A stretch of DNA of 64,000 bases from Acidobacteriota bacterium. GTDB taxonomy: Bacteria > Acidobacteriota > Holophagae > Holophagales > Holophagaceae. Of this stretch, positions 17,204-27,202 are shown in pieces. Below the pieces are notes generated by a model that saw nothing but the letters and a program-made list of their open reading frames with translations, was not told where the DNA came from and made no database searches. The translations under genes and the position numbers were made by a program. The stretch is from the NCBI GenBank assembly GCA_016192145.1, contig JACPUT010000018.1, forward strand, positions 310,001 to 374,000. The letters are read 5' to 3'. Every line of letters starts with the position of its first letter. The first letter of the stretch is position 1.

Positions 17204-18499
17204 ATGATCCGAACCCTGCTGATGACGCTGCTCGTCCTGCCATTGGCGGCGCAGGGCAACGTGGCCATCCGCGCCGGGCGCCTGGTGGACGTGGTGCGGG
17301 GGGTGGTTCTCGGGGACCGGCTCATCCTCATCAGGGGTGGCCGGGTGGTCTCCATCCTGGAGGGCACCTCCGCAGTACCCACCGGCGCCCAGGTGCTGGA
17401 TCTTTCCGCCTACACCGTCCTTCCGGGCCTCATCGACTGCCACACCCACCTGGTGGGCGAGATCCAGGGCGCCAGCGCAGCCGCGCCCTTGGAGCGCAGC
17501 GCGGCCCAGGATCTGGTCTCGGGCCTCCGCCATGCCCGGAGCACGCTGCAGGCGGGGTTCACCACCGTGCGGGACGTGGGCACGTTCCGGGTGTTCGTGG
17601 ACGTCGCCCTGCGGGACGCCATCGCGGAGGGCGTGGTGGAGGGCCCCCGCATGGCGGCCTGCGGGGCCTACATCACCACCTCCTCGGGCAGTGGGGAGGT
17701 GGCGGGCATCGCCTCCGACGTGATCCTTCCCCGGGAGATGCGGGCCGGGGTGGCCGATTCGGAGCTGGAGGTGCGGCAGCGGGTGCGGGAGCTGCTCAAC
17801 GGCGGCGCCGACTTCATCAAGATCATGGCCACGGGCGCCGTGTTCACCAAGGGCACCCGGCCCGGCGTGCCCGAGTTCAGCGAGGAAGAACTTCGCGCCG
17901 CCGTGCAGGAGGCCGCCAAGTACGGCGCAAAGGTCACCGCCCACGCCCACGGGGCCGAGGGCATCAAGAACGCCCTTCGAGCGGGAGTCCAGTGCATCGA
18001 ACACGCCTCCCTCATCGATGACGAGGGCCTCCGCCTGGCCAAGGAGAAGGGCGCCTTCCTCAGCATGGACATCTACAACGCCGACTACAGCGACGTCGTG
18101 GGGCGGGAACAGCACTGGCCCGAGGAATACCTCCGCAAGAACCTGGAGACGGCGGAGGCCCAGCGCCAGGGGTTCCGGAAGGCCGTGGCTTTGGGCGTGA
18201 AGGTGGTGTTCGGCACCGATGCCGGCATCTTCCCCCACGGTGACAATGGCAAGCAGTTCGCCTTCATGGTCAAGTTCGGGATGACCCCCATGATGGCCAT
18301 TCAGGCGGCCACGGTGCGAGCGGCGGAGAACCTGGGCTGGCAGGACCGCGTAGGGAGTCTGGAGCCCGGGCGCTTCGCGGACCTCGTGGCCGTGAAGGGC
18401 GATCCCTTGGCGGATATCCGCCTGCTGGAGCACATTCCCGTCGTCGTCCAAGGCGGCCGCGTCGTCAAGGGTCTACCCGTCCTAAAGCAGGAGCCCTGA
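17204..18499 (+). CDS. Exported amidohydrolase (imidazolonepropionase/dipeptidase-like)
   Basis: This is a metal-dependent hydrolase of 431 residues with a signal peptide (IRTLLMTLLVLPLAAQG). The metal ligands follow the amidohydrolase order: His80 and His82 (LIDCHTHL), Lys206 (DFIKIMATG, the probable carboxylated Lys), His247/His249 (TAHAHG), His267 (IEHASL) and Asp339 (FGTDAG). The pattern is that of the Xaa-Pro/Xaa-Arg dipeptidase and prolidase-like branch, which cleaves amino-acid amides in the periplasm. Exact substrate is not readable. AGGAG 6 bases upstream fixes the start. Its stop overlaps the next ATG by one base, so it is coupled to the Rieske oxygenase gene. Confidence 0.9.
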   Translation: MIRTLLMTLLVLPLAAQGNVAIRAGRLVDVVRGVVLGDRLILIRGGRVVSILEGTSAVPTGAQVLDLSAYTVLPGLIDCHTHLVGEIQGASAAAPLERSAAQDLVSGLRHARSTLQAGFTTVRDVGTFRVFVDVALRDAIAEGVVEGPRMAACGAYITTSSGSGEVAGIASDVILPREMRAGVADSELEVRQRVRELLNGGADFIKIMATGAVFTKGTRPGVPEFSEEELRAAVQEAAKYGAKVTAHAHGAEGIKNALRAGVQCIEHASLIDDEGLRLAKEKGAFLSMDIYNADYSDVVGREQHWPEEYLRKNLETAEAQRQGFRKAVALGVKVVFGTDAGIFPHGDNGKQFAFMVKFGMTPMMAIQAATVRAAENLGWQDRVGSLEPGRFADLVAVKGDPLADIRLLEHIPVVVQGGRVVKGLPVLKQEP

Positions 18500-19572
18500 T
18501 GGAACCCTACGCCTTCGAGCCCGAGCTGGCCCGGGCCGTCACGCTGCCGGCCTCCTGGTACCGCGATCCGGAGGCCCATCGGTTGGACCTGCGCCGGATC
18601 TTCGGGGGGACCTGGCAGTTCGTGGGTCACACGGATCAGCTGGCCAAGCCCGGGGACTATCTCACCACCATCATCGGCGAAGAGGATGTGCTGGTGGTGC
18701 AGGGCGAGGATGGGCGCTTGTGGGCCTTCTCCAATGTCTGCCGGCACCGGGCTGGGGCCGTGGCCCAGGGCTGTGGCAATCGCCGGAAATTCCAATGCCA
18801 GTACCACGGGTGGCTCTACGACCTGGAGGGCAAGCTCCTGAAGGCGCCGGAGTTCGAGGGTGTGAAGGATTTCGATCCCGCTGCCTGCCGCCAACCCGCC
18901 TTCCGGGTGGAGACCTGGGGCGCCTGGGCCTTCGTGAATCTGGCCCCGGAGGGGCCCTCCCTCGCGGAGTGGCTCGGATCCATCCCGTCGGAGACCGCCC
19001 CTCGGGGCCTCGAGCGCATGCGTCCCTACAAGGCCCATGATTTCCACGTGGCCTGCAACTGGAAGGTCTACGTCGACAACTACCTTGAGGGCTATCACAT
19101 CCCCATCGCGCATCCGGGGCTTTTCGGGCAGATCGATTACAAGGGGTATCGGACCGAGACGGCCCGCTGGCACAGCCAGCAGTTCGCGCCCATCAAGGGC
19201 GCCAGCCCCCTGTACGAGCGCGGCCTGGCGGAAGGCCAAGCGCCGGAGGCGCTCTACTACTGGGTCTTCCCCAACCTCATGCTCAACATCTATCCCGACC
19301 ATGTGCAGGTCAACGTGATCCTGCCGGATGGGCCCGAAGCCTGCACCACCCGCTTCCTCTGGTTCTATCCCGATCCGGAGAAACCGGGCCTCGAGGCGCA
19401 GTGGCAGGAGAACTTCGAGTTCAGCCGCGAGGTCCAAGACGAGGACATCCTCCTGTGCGAGACGGTGCAGAAGCACTTGCGCAGCGCCCATTACACCCAA
19501 GGGCGCTTCAGCCCCCAGCGGGAAAACGGGGTTCACCACTTCCATGGGCTCGTGGCGGAGTACCTGCGCTGA
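18499..19572 (+). CDS. Rieske [2Fe-2S] ring-hydroxylating oxygenase, alpha-subunit type
   Basis: The product is a 357-residue oxygenase. The Rieske cluster ligands are Cys81-x-His83 and Cys100-x2-His103. The mononuclear iron site follows in DNYLEGYHIPIAHPG (His200 and His205). The layout resembles choline monooxygenase and other single-component alpha subunits. No reductase or beta subunit is encoded nearby, so electrons must come from elsewhere, for example a ferredoxin. It overlaps the upstream amidohydrolase by one base (TGATG), which suggests that both act on one substrate. Possible reactions include oxidative demethylation or hydroxylation of a quaternary amine or aromatic compound. Substrate is not determined. 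Confidence 0.9.
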   Translation: MEPYAFEPELARAVTLPASWYRDPEAHRLDLRRIFGGTWQFVGHTDQLAKPGDYLTTIIGEEDVLVVQGEDGRLWAFSNVCRHRAGAVAQGCGNRRKFQCQYHGWLYDLEGKLLKAPEFEGVKDFDPAACRQPAFRVETWGAWAFVNLAPEGPSLAEWLGSIPSETAPRGLERMRPYKAHDFHVACNWKVYVDNYLEGYHIPIAHPGLFGQIDYKGYRTETARWHSQQFAPIKGASPLYERGLAEGQAPEALYYWVFPNLMLNIYPDHVQVNVILPDGPEACTTRFLWFYPDPEKPGLEAQWQENFEFSREVQDEDILLCETVQKHLRSAHYTQGRFSPQRENGVHHFHGLVAEYLR

Positions 19573-19592
19573 GGCCCTGATAACCTGGATCG

Positions 19593-20612
19593 ATGGCGAA
19601 GTCCCGCACCTCAATCCGGCTCCTGGTGGCCACTTTCATCCTGCTCGCGCCCCCGATCTGGGGGTGGTGGGCGGTGAAGGGCAAGGGGCCGCTGACCTCG
19701 GACGCCACGGTGCTCGTCCGCCGGGGCGCCACCCTGGATGAGATGGCGAGGCAGTTGGAGCAGGACGGGGTCGTGCGCAGCGCGGGCCTCTTCAAGCTAT
19801 GGGCCCGGGCCCGCAAGCTGCAGTTGATCCGTGGCGAGTACGCCTTCCAACCCGGCACCTCCATGGCCGAAGTCACCCGCAAACTGAAGAAGGGTGAAGT
19901 TCACTGGACCCATGTGGTCGTGGTGGAAGGCATGCATGCCTGGTCGCTGCAGCGGCGGCTGAAGGATTGGGTTCCAGAGGAGATCTTCTGGCAGCTGTGG
20001 AAGAGCCCCAGCCTCGCCAAGGCGGCGGGATTTCCCGAGGCCCCATCCCTCGAAGGCCTTGTGGCCCCGGCCACCTATCGGCTTAACCACGCCCTTGAGC
20101 CCGAAGAGGTGATGCTCATGCTCGTGGAGGCCTTCCGGGATCAAGTCCGGCCCAAGCTCGACGGAGGGGTCTTCAAGCCCTATGACACGTTGAAACTCGC
20201 CAGCATCGTGGAGCGGGAGACGCGCCTCACGGAGGAGAAGGCCAAGGTGGCGGGCGTCTACGCCCTGCGATTGAAGAAGGGCATGCTCCTCCAGGCCGAT
20301 CCCACCAGCCAGTACGCCCGATGGATGAAGGGGGATCTCCGCTTTACGGCGCCCGTTCACGAGGACCTCGTCGCCCCCCACCCCTTCAACACCTACACCA
20401 CCAAGGGCCTGCCCCCCACCCCCATCGCCATTCCCAGCCCCGCCTCCATCGCGGGAGCCCTGCAGCCAGAAATCGGGAAGGACCTGTATTTCGTGGCCAC
20501 GGGGAAGGGGGGGCACGCGTTCGGCGCTTCGCTGAGCCAGCACAACAAGAACATCAACGCCTACCGCAAGGAGTTGAAGCGGCAGAAGCTGGCCGCGGCG
20601 GCGGGGCGGTGA
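19593..20612 (+). CDS. mltG: Endolytic murein transglycosylase MltG
   Basis: MltG cuts nascent peptidoglycan strands and so limits their length. The 339-residue product has an N-terminal membrane anchor at about 9-27 (LLVATFILLAPPIWGWWAV). A LysM-like part follows (VLVRRGATLDEMARQLEQDGV), then the YceG catalytic domain. The catalytic Glu is in LASIVERET. The family motif LQADPTSQYA and the ending TKGLPPTPIAIPSPASI-AGALQPE are present. The ribosome site is weak. It begins 20 bases after the Rieske gene, and tlyA follows after 23 bases, so it may sit in a longer transcript. Confidence 0.95.
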   Translation: MAKSRTSIRLLVATFILLAPPIWGWWAVKGKGPLTSDATVLVRRGATLDEMARQLEQDGVVRSAGLFKLWARARKLQLIRGEYAFQPGTSMAEVTRKLKKGEVHWTHVVVVEGMHAWSLQRRLKDWVPEEIFWQLWKSPSLAKAAGFPEAPSLEGLVAPATYRLNHALEPEEVMLMLVEAFRDQVRPKLDGGVFKPYDTLKLASIVERETRLTEEKAKVAGVYALRLKKGMLLQADPTSQYARWMKGDLRFTAPVHEDLVAPHPFNTYTTKGLPPTPIAIPSPASIAGALQPEIGKDLYFVATGKGGHAFGASLSQHNKNINAYRKELKRQKLAAAAGR

Positions 20613-20635
20613 GGGTTTCCCATGGACAGAACCTT

Positions 20636-21373
20636 ATGAAGGTCCGGCTCGATCAGCTCCTCGTCCAACGTGGTTTTTGCGAAACCCGGGCCCGGGCGCA
20701 AGCCCGCATCCTCGCCGGGGATGTGCTGGTGGAGGGCCACCCCATCACCAAGGCCGGCCATGCCGTGCCCGAGGAGGCCGATATCCGGCTGCGGGGCGAA
20801 GCCCTGCCCTACGTGAGCCGGGCGGGCCTCAAGCTGGCCGGGGCCCTGGATCGCTGGCCCATCGATCCCACGGGCCGCACCTGCTTCGATGCCGGCAGCA
20901 GCACGGGCGGCTTCACGGATTGCCTCCTGCAGCGCGGCGCGGCCAAGGTCTACTCGGTCGACGTGGGCACCAACCAGCTCCACTGGAAGCTCCGCAGCGA
21001 CCCCCGCGTGGTGAGCATGGAGCAGACGAACCTGCGCACCTGGGAACCCGCCATGATCCCGGAGAAGTGCAGCCTCCTGGTGGCGGATCTGAGTTTCATC
21101 TCCCTCCGGCTCGCCATCCCCCCCGTGCTGGCCAGCCTCACGGAGGACGCCGATGCGGTACTGCTCGTGAAGCCCCAGTTCGAGGCGGGGCGGGGCGACG
21201 TGGGCGAGGGGGGCATCGTGCGCGACCCCGCCATCCATCAGCGGGTGTGCGATGAGATCCGGGCCTTCTTCGAAGGCACGCCGCTCAAGCCCATGGACCT
21301 CGCCGAGAGCCCCATCAAGGGGGGCGAGGGGAACGTGGAGTTCCTGCTCCGCCTTTCCATGCGGCGGCCTTAG
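20636..21373 (+). CDS. tlyA: TlyA family rRNA methyltransferase (S4 plus FtsJ-like domains)
   Basis: TlyA 2'-O-methylates ribosomal RNA, and some homologues were first described as haemolysins. The 245-residue product has an N-terminal S4 RNA-binding domain (MKVRLDQLLVQRGFCETRARAQ, then VLVEGHPITKAG). A Rossmann-type methyltransferase domain follows (FDAGSSTGGFTDCLLQRGA for SAM binding, then LLVADLSFISLRLA and VLLVKPQFEAGR). These match TlyA throughout. The start at 20636 is the first S4 residue; the ribosome site is poor. A 151-base spacer after it holds no recognisable gene. Confidence 0.93.
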   Translation: MKVRLDQLLVQRGFCETRARAQARILAGDVLVEGHPITKAGHAVPEEADIRLRGEALPYVSRAGLKLAGALDRWPIDPTGRTCFDAGSSTGGFTDCLLQRGAAKVYSVDVGTNQLHWKLRSDPRVVSMEQTNLRTWEPAMIPEKCSLLVADLSFISLRLAIPPVLASLTEDADAVLLVKPQFEAGRGDVGEGGIVRDPAIHQRVCDEIRAFFEGTPLKPMDLAESPIKGGEGNVEFLLRLSMRRP

Positions 21374-21524
21374 GTTCCGCTGGAGGTCTGCGGGGCGCGG
21401 TTCCACCCGGCAATGGGGGCGGTCTTCGCCGGCCGGTCGCCGCTTCGTGAGGCGAAGGAGGCTTTGAAGCTGCCGCGGGCGAGGGCCCGGCGCATCCTGC
21501 TCCTGTTCCTTCCGGAGGTCTCCC

Positions 21525-22052
21525 ATGACCCTGCAGCTCCACGAAGCCGTGGCCCAACTCCGCTGCACTCCCGCCGTGCTCCGCGCTTGGCTGGAGCCTT
21601 TGCCGGCGGCTTGGTTGGAGGCCGATGAAGGGCCCGACACCTTCAGCCCCCGGGATGTCCTGGCGCACCTCATCTTCGGGGAGCGGTCGGATTGGCTGGC
21701 CCGGATGCGCATCATCTTGGAGCACGGCGAGGCCCGGCCCTTCGAACCCTTCGACCGGCGCGGCTTCCTCGCGGAGGCGAGGACCTGGGCTCTGGCCGAT
21801 CTGCTGCAGGAGTTCGAGCGCCTCCGTGCGGCGAACCTCGCGAGCTTGGCTTCCCTGAACCTCGGGGAAGCGGAGTTCGCCCGGCGGGGTACCCACCCGG
21901 CCCTGGGCCCCGTGACGTTGGAGCAGCTCCTGTCCACCTGGGTCGTCCACGATCTGGGGCACCTCGCCCAGATCGCCCGAGTGATGGCCAAGCGGTACAA
22001 GGCCGACGTGGGCCCCTGGGTGGATTACCTGCCGGTGCTGACCCGAGTCTAA
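21525..22052 (+). CDS. DinB-like metal-binding helical protein
   Basis: The 175-residue product has the four-helix DinB/YfiT layout. The likely metal ligands are His in SPRDVLAHLIFGE and the pair in VVHDLGHLAQIARV. Family members bind zinc or nickel and include thiol-transferases and damage-inducible proteins, but most have no known role. GGAGG lies upstream of the ATG (about 6 bases). It converges on the DUF948 gene with only 4 bases between the two stops. No partner gene is adjacent. Confidence 0.85.
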   Translation: MTLQLHEAVAQLRCTPAVLRAWLEPLPAAWLEADEGPDTFSPRDVLAHLIFGERSDWLARMRIILEHGEARPFEPFDRRGFLAEARTWALADLLQEFERLRAANLASLASLNLGEAEFARRGTHPALGPVTLEQLLSTWVVHDLGHLAQIARVMAKRYKADVGPWVDYLPVLTRV

Positions 22053-22056
22053 GCGC

Positions 22057-22443
22057 TCAGGCTTCGCCCTCCGCGGCTTTGGGGCGGCGGAACAGGGCGA
22101 TGATGGCGCCAATGGCGCTCAGGATCCCGGCGAAATTGAACCCACCGCTGAGGCGGCCCATGAGGCCATCCACGCTGTGCTTGAAGCCTGCGCCCAGGTC
22201 CGCCATGTTCCGGGCGAGGCCGTTGAGCTGATCCACGGCCCCCTGGGCGCTGCTGGCCAGGGCATCGATGCGTTCGCGGGTGGCGTGGATGTCCTCCTGG
22301 ATGCGGTGCACGTCCTCCTTGGCGCTGTCGAGGAACCGCTCCGCGCTGGCGGCGGTGCGTTGGAGCTGACCGAGCAGGGGAATGAGGGCCACGGTGAGGG
22401 CCACGATGGCCGCCGCGACCACGTAGGTGAGAAGGGGGGGCAT
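22057..22443 (-). CDS. DUF948-like membrane protein with coiled coil
   Basis: The 128-residue product starts with a membrane helix (LLTYVVAAAIVALTVALIPLL). A long amphipathic region of about 60 residues follows (TAASAERFLDSAKEDVHRIQEDIHATRERIDALASSAQ), probably coiled coil. A second hydrophobic stretch (FAGILSAIGAIIALF) precedes a basic tail. This fits DUF948-type proteins, whose role is unclear. AGGAG 6 bases upstream fixes the start at 22443. It lies 28 bases downstream of the adaptor gene, so it may be the last gene of the exporter operon. Confidence 0.8.
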   Translation of the reverse strand: MPPLLTYVVAAAIVALTVALIPLLGQLQRTAASAERFLDSAKEDVHRIQEDIHATRERIDALASSAQGAVDQLNGLARNMADLGAGFKHSVDGLMGRLSGGFNFAGILSAIGAIIALFRRPKAAEGEA

Positions 22444-22471
22444 GGGAACTCCTGGAAAGACCGCGTGGAGG

Positions 22472-23644
22472 TCAGTGGGATCGAACCCGGACGCCCTCTT
22501 CGAGGGCATCGGAAGGATAGGCGATGACGCGGTCGCCGGCCACGAGACCGGCTGAAACCCAACTTTCGCGATCGCCCCGCCGGCCCAGGGTGACGGGGCG
22601 GAGGCGGGCGCGGCCGTTCAGCTCCTGGAACACGCACCAGTCATTGCCGCGCCGGAAGAGGGCGGCGGTGGGGAGGACGAGTACGTCCTCCCGCCGCTCA
22701 ACGCGCAAGTGGACCTCCACCTGGAACGCGTCACCCAGGGCCGGTGGAGGCTTGTCCACATCGAGGATGACGTTCACGCGCTGCTCCTCCACGCCCAGGG
22801 GCGACACCTTGGTGAAGGCGGAGGGCTCCACGCGCCGGACGCGCAGGGCAAGCACCTCGGGGCCGCCCCAGCGCTCCAGGCGCCCCGGGGCGCCCGCGGG
22901 CACGAGGACCGCGGCTTCCGTGGGGAAATCCACCACCACCTCCAGGGCCCGGGGATCCCCCAGTTCGAGGATGGGCGCCCCCAGGGCGATGGGGCCGCCG
23001 CTCTCGTGGAGCACCCGCAGCACCTGGCCGGCCATCGGCGCGCGGAGGGCCCAGGGCTTTGCAGCACCCGGCCCCCCGGATCGCTTCAGGGCCGCGGTGG
23101 CCAGGGAGAGGTCGTGCTCGGCGGCATGGGATTGGTGCAGGGCCCCTTCCTGCTCCCGGGCCGCGAGCTGGGTGGTGGTCTCGGCCCGCTCCAGCTCCTG
23201 GATGGGAACGGCGCGCTTGTCGGCCAGGCGCCGGATGCGGCCCTCCTCGGTGCGGGCGTGGGCGAGGGCCACGTCGGCCTGGGCCTGGGCCGCGCGGGCG
23301 CGGTCGCGGGCGGCCTCGGCGGCCCCCAGGCGTTCCCGCAGTTCCTCCGTGGTGCGGGGATCCAGCAGGGCGGGGTCCGCCGGCAGGATTTCGGCGAGGA
23401 TCTGCCCCCGGGCGACGGCATCCCCGGCCTTCAACGTGGGCCGCAGGAGGCGCCCGGATTGGGGGGCGGTGGCCACGTGCCGCTCCCGCACGCGGGTTTT
23501 GCCATCCCCCACGAGCTCCAGCTCGAAGGGGCCCCGGCGGACGGTGTGGACTTCCACGGGGACGGGAGCCGGCCGGAAGGCCAGGGCACCGCCGATCCCG
23601 GCGAGGAGGAGGGCCGCGAGGCCGAGCAATCCTTTGGACTTCAT
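22472..23644 (-). CDS. Periplasmic adaptor (membrane fusion protein) of an ABC exporter
   Basis: This HlyD/MacA-type adaptor has 390 residues. It has an N-terminal membrane anchor (GLLGLAALLLAGIGGALAF). A split biotinyl-lipoyl-like domain follows (APQSGRLLRPTLKAGDAVARGQILAEI and ALRAPMAGQVLRVLHESGGPIALGAPI). Between them is a coiled-coil hairpin of about 100 residues rich in Ala, Arg and Glu, and then beta-barrel and membrane-proximal domains. It bridges an inner-membrane pump and an outer-membrane channel. Its ATG begins 1 base after the stop of the permease gene, so the two are one operon. Confidence 0.92.
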   Translation of the reverse strand: MKSKGLLGLAALLLAGIGGALAFRPAPVPVEVHTVRRGPFELELVGDGKTRVRERHVATAPQSGRLLRPTLKAGDAVARGQILAEILPADPALLDPRTTEELRERLGAAEAARDRARAAQAQADVALAHARTEEGRIRRLADKRAVPIQELERAETTTQLAAREQEGALHQSHAAEHDLSLATAALKRSGGPGAAKPWALRAPMAGQVLRVLHESGGPIALGAPILELGDPRALEVVVDFPTEAAVLVPAGAPGRLERWGGPEVLALRVRRVEPSAFTKVSPLGVEEQRVNVILDVDKPPPALGDAFQVEVHLRVERREDVLVLPTAALFRRGNDWCVFQELNGRARLRPVTLGRRGDRESWVSAGLVAGDRVIAYPSDALEEGVRVRSH

Positions 23645-23645
23645 C

Positions 23646-26009
23646 TCACTCCCTCGTTTTCAGGATGGACACCAGATCCATGCGGTCCAGGCGCCGCCGG
23701 GCGCCCAGGGCGCTGAGGATGCCCGAGACGAGCACCACGCCGCAGGCGAACAGGTAGGTGGGCGCCGAAACGATCAGGGGGATGCGGAAGGCATCCGTGG
23801 CCATGGCCCATAACAGCGCGCGTGCCAAGCCAAGGCCCAGCAGGCAGCCGAGGGGCAGGGCGAGGAGGAGCTGCACCGCGAATTCGCCCAGGAGGATGCC
23901 GGCCACTTCCCCTTGGGTGAACCCCAACACCCGCAGGCTGGCCAGCTCCCAGGCCCGTTCCGCCAAGGCGATGCGGATGTTGTTGTAAACCACGCCCACG
24001 GCGATGACGGCGGCGAAGCCCGTGAGAAAGAGGGAGAACACCCGGATCCACGCGGCGGACGTGGCGAGGAAGGTCTTCAGCGCCTCGGCCTTGGCGGTGA
24101 CCGAGGCCACCTTGGGCAGGCCCTTCAGCCGGGCGTAGAGCGCATCGGTGCGGGCGGCGTCCACCCGGAGATCGCAGGCGCTCACGGCGCGGCCGTCGTC
24201 CAGAAAGGCCTGCAGCGATTCCACGTGGAGGTAGGCGGCGGTGCCGATGCTCTCCCGGGTGAGCGCTGCCACGGGGATCCGTCCCCGCCGCCGCTCGCCC
24301 TCCAACACTTCCACGTCCACGTCCTCCCCCGGATGCACCTGGAGCCGCTTCGCCAGCGGCTCGGAGAGCAGCAGGCCTGAGGGCGGCGGCACCAGGGGGC
24401 GGTTCGCGGAGTCCAGCACGCGCCTCAGGCCCGCCTCAGGGGTGAGGCCGAACAGGGCGGTGAGCAAGCTGTGATGGTTCGCGCGGAGGCGCACCGGCAC
24501 GGCGCTGACGGATTCCGCGGCCAGCACGCCCGGGAGGCGGGCCAGTTCGGCCGGGGCGCTGCGTTGAAGGGGCTGGGTAAAGGCCACGGTGAGGTGCTGG
24601 CGCTGGGCCAGGCCGAAGTGGATGCGCACGAGCTCATCCAGGCCATCCCACCAGAAGAAGCCCACCACGAGGATGGCCACGCCCATGGCGATGCCCAGCA
24701 CTGAGAGGCCATTGCGTGCGGGCCGGCGCAGGAGGTTCCGGGTCACCATGCGCGTCCTCGGGGAGTGGATGAGCCCCCCCAGCCAGGCATCCAGGCGGCC
24801 CGCTTGGAAGCGCGGAGGGACCGGCGGCCGCAGGGCTTCGGCGGGCCGGAGGTCCAGCACCTGCCGGAGGGCCCCCCAGGCTCCGCCCCCCACGGCCGCG
24901 AGGCTCACCGCGGCGGCCACCCCCACGTGCCAGGCGTGGAGGCGGTATTCGATGACGGGGAAGCGCATGTAGTCGACGTAGATGGCCGTCATGCGATCGC
25001 CCATCCAGATGCCCAGCACAACCCCGAGGGCGATGCCGAAGGCGCCCACGAGGGTCGCGAGCTTCAGGTAGTGGCGGACGATGGGGCCGTCGGGAAACCC
25101 CAGGGCCTTCAGGGCCGCGATCTGCTCCCGCTGGGTGGCGATGAGGCGGGCCATGACCACGTGGATGAGGAAGGCCGCCACCCCCATGAAGATGGCGGGC
25201 AGCCAGGTGGCCATGGTGCGCATCTGGTGGATCTCGTCCCGCACGAACTTATGGGAGGACTGGTCCTCCCGGCCATGGGCGCCCAGGCCGCCGTAGGGTT
25301 CCAGCACGCGGTCCACCTCGGTGATGACCGCGGCTTCCGTGGCGCCGGGCGCCAGGGTGAGCACCACGTCGTTGAAGGCCCCGACCAGATCGTAGGCGAC
25401 CTCCAGCCCCCGGCGCGGCATCCAGAGGATGGCGTAATGGCGGTCATCGGGAATGGGGCCGCCCCCGGGCATGGCGAAGAGGAACTCCGGGGAGAGGGCC
25501 ACGCCGGCCACCCGCACTCGGGCCTGCTTCCCGTTGATCAGCACCGTGAGGGTGGCACCGGGCTTGAGCCCGTGGGCCACGGCGAAGCCCTCGCTCACCA
25601 GGGCTTCTTGGGGGCTCTCCCGACGGGGCCATTGCCCGCTCCGCAGGTGGAGGCGGTTGATGCCGGGCTCTCCTTGGAAGGGCAGGCTCACCAGATGCGC
25701 GGTGGCGGGTTCCACCATGGGGGGCAAGGTGAGGGGCGCCTCGGCCACGATGCGGGTTTCCAGGGCGGCCACCCCTGGCAGGGACGCGAGGCGCGGCCCC
25801 AGGCGCTCCGGCGCCCGCCGGAGGGGGGCGAAGACGTGGGCGAAGCGGGCCTCGTGGTAGTAGGCGAGGTGGTTCTCCACGAGGGAGGCATGGGTGCCCA
25901 GGAAGGCCACGAAGGCCGCCATGCCGCAGGCCATCACGAGGCCGATGGTGACCATGGGGCCGCGGAGGTGGCGGAGATCCCGCCGGAGCTTGAGATCCAG
26001 GAGGCTCAC
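23646..26009 (-). CDS. ABC transporter permease with two FtsX domains
   Basis: The 787-residue inner-membrane protein has the FtsX/MacB-like layout repeated twice. A first membrane helix at about 20-40 is followed by a large periplasmic part, then three helices (near 265-380). A central helix near 430 ([22 protein letters not shown]), a second periplasmic part and three more helices (near 660-780) follow. Such permeases work as mechanotransmitters that push lipoproteins, peptides or macrolides towards an adaptor. It overlaps the ATPase gene by 4 bases upstream and adjoins the adaptor gene downstream. Cargo is unknown. Confidence 0.92.
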   Translation of the reverse strand: MSLLDLKLRRDLRHLRGPMVTIGLVMACGMAAFVAFLGTHASLVENHLAYYHEARFAHVFAPLRRAPERLGPRLASLPGVAALETRIVAEAPLTLPPMVEPATAHLVSLPFQGEPGINRLHLRSGQWPRRESPQEALVSEGFAVAHGLKPGATLTVLINGKQARVRVAGVALSPEFLFAMPGGGPIPDDRHYAILWMPRRGLEVAYDLVGAFNDVVLTLAPGATEAAVITEVDRVLEPYGGLGAHGREDQSSHKFVRDEIHQMRTMATWLPAIFMGVAAFLIHVVMARLIATQREQIAALKALGFPDGPIVRHYLKLATLVGAFGIALGVVLGIWMGDRMTAIYVDYMRFPVIEYRLHAWHVGVAAAVSLAAVGGGAWGALRQVLDLRPAEALRPPVPPRFQAGRLDAWLGGLIHSPRTRMVTRNLLRRPARNGLSVLGIAMGVAILVVGFFWWDGLDELVRIHFGLAQRQHLTVAFTQPLQRSAPAELARLPGVLAAESVSAVPVRLRANHHSLLTALFGLTPEAGLRRVLDSANRPLVPPPSGLLLSEPLAKRLQVHPGEDVDVEVLEGERRRGRIPVAALTRESIGTAAYLHVESLQAFLDDGRAVSACDLRVDAARTDALYARLKGLPKVASVTAKAEALKTFLATSAAWIRVFSLFLTGFAAVIAVGVVYNNIRIALAERAWELASLRVLGFTQGEVAGILLGEFAVQLLLALPLGCLLGLGLARALLWAMATDAFRIPLIVSAPTYLFACGVVLVSGILSALGARRRLDRMDLVSILKTRE

Positions 26010-26761
26010 CAGCTCAGCTCCCCGGCGCGCACCTTGCGGGCGTTGGCCTCCACCGAGGCGATGCGGCCGCTGGCCAGGCGCAGCACGCGATCCGCCATGC
26101 CGGCGATGGCGACATTGTGGGTGATGACCACGAGGGTGGTGCCCAATTCCTCGTTCACCTTCGTGAGCACCTCCAACACCAGGCGCCCGGTGTCGTAATC
26201 CAGGGCCCCGGTGGGCTCATCGCAGAGCAGGACGTCAGGTTGTTTCACGATGGCCCGGGCGATGGCGGTGCGTTGCTGCTCCCCCCCGGAGAGCTGGGCG
26301 GGAAAATGGTCGAGCCGATGAGCCAAACCCACGAGTTCCAGGGCCTCCTCAGGGGCCATGGGCCGCTCGGCGATCTCCGCCACCAGGGCGACGTTTTCCA
26401 GCACCGTGAGGCTGGGGATGAGGTTGTAGTGCTGGAACACGAAGCCCACGTGCTCCCGGCGATAGCGGGTGAGTTCCGCCTCCGGCGCGAGGACCAGATC
26501 ATGTTCCCGGAACGTGGCCTCGCCGGAGGTGGGGGCGTCGAGGCCGCCGAGGATGTTGAGGAGGGTGGATTTCCCGCTGCCCGAGGGGCCCAGGAGAACG
26601 ACGAACTCACCCGGGGCGATATCCAGGTCCACCCCCCGGAGTGCGGGAACCTCGACATCGCCCACGCGATAGATCTTGCAGAGGTTCCGCGCCCGGAAAA
26701 CGGGCCCCGACCCCGCCAGCGAGGCCGGGAGCTGTGCGGGGGCCGCCGAGGCCCCCGGCAC
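26006..26761 (-). CDS. ABC transporter ATPase, LolD/MacB type
   Basis: This is the ATP-hydrolysing subunit of the exporter, 251 residues. Walker A is GPSGSGKST, the signature is [15 protein letters not shown], Walker B is [12 protein letters not shown], and the switch His is in VVITHN. These features, with [20 protein letters not shown], place it in the LolD/MacB/FtsE branch that pairs with FtsX-type permeases. The start codon is GTG at 26761, directly after the TAG of the preceding gene, with AAGGAG 6 bases upstream. The N-terminus carries an Ala/Pro-rich extension of about 20 residues ahead of the ATPase fold. Confidence 0.94.
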   Translation of the reverse strand: MPGASAAPAQLPASLAGSGPVFRARNLCKIYRVGDVEVPALRGVDLDIAPGEFVVLLGPSGSGKSTLLNILGGLDAPTSGEATFREHDLVLAPEAELTRYRREHVGFVFQHYNLIPSLTVLENVALVAEIAERPMAPEEALELVGLAHRLDHFPAQLSGGEQQRTAIARAIVKQPDVLLCDEPTGALDYDTGRLVLEVLTKVNEELGTTLVVITHNVAIAGMADRVLRLASGRIASVEANARKVRAGELSW

Positions 26762-27202
26762 CTACCGCTCCTTCCGCGCGTGGATGCGCTCGATCAGCTC
26801 GTCGGGGCGGAGGTGGGTGAGGTCTTGGTCCAAGGTGGTGAGCACCCGCCGGGCCACCTGCGGGTCCAGGATCTGCCGCAACAGGCCCAGGAAGTGGGGC
26901 GGTGCCACGAGGATGAAACTGTCGCAGGCGTGGCTGTCCAACCCCCGTTTGAGCTCGACGGCCAGGTGTTTCGCGAATCGCCGGGCCTCCACCTCCTTGG
27001 GATCGCGATCGGAGCCCATGGTGGGCCGGTGGGGTTGGCCTCCTTGGGAACGGCGCCCGGAGCTGTCGGAAACCATGTCCCCGATGTGCTGACGACCTTC
27101 GGTGTGAACCGAGTCGGTCAACTCCTCCAACTCGCCCTCGTGGTTCAGAAATAAGCGTGCCCGACCGGTGTCGGCTACCAGGATCCAGGTGAGTTCACCC
27201 AT
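26762..27202 (-). CDS. Host attachment protein family (PF10116-like)
   Basis: The 146-residue product matches the family named for host-cell attachment. It has [14 protein letters not shown] at the start, a variable middle, [21 protein letters not shown], then [18 protein letters not shown] and [21 protein letters not shown]. The fold is related to the eRF1/Rossmann-like baeRF group, and the name does not establish function. AAGGAGG 6 bases upstream fixes the start. Its TAG is followed at once by the GTG of the ABC ATPase gene, so it appears to be the first gene of the exporter operon. It is divergent from uvrB. Confidence 0.87.
   Translation of the reverse strand: MGELTWILVADTGRARLFLNHEGELEELTDSVHTEGRQHIGDMVSDSSGRRSQGGQPHRPTMGSDRDPKEVEARRFAKHLAVELKRGLDSHACDSFILVAPPHFLGLLRQILDPQVARRVLTTLDQDLTHLRPDELIERIHARKER

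Noticed and set aside
21374-21524. Small gene between tlyA and the DinB-like gene
   Set aside because: The open frames are short, lack ribosome sites and have no recognisable features.
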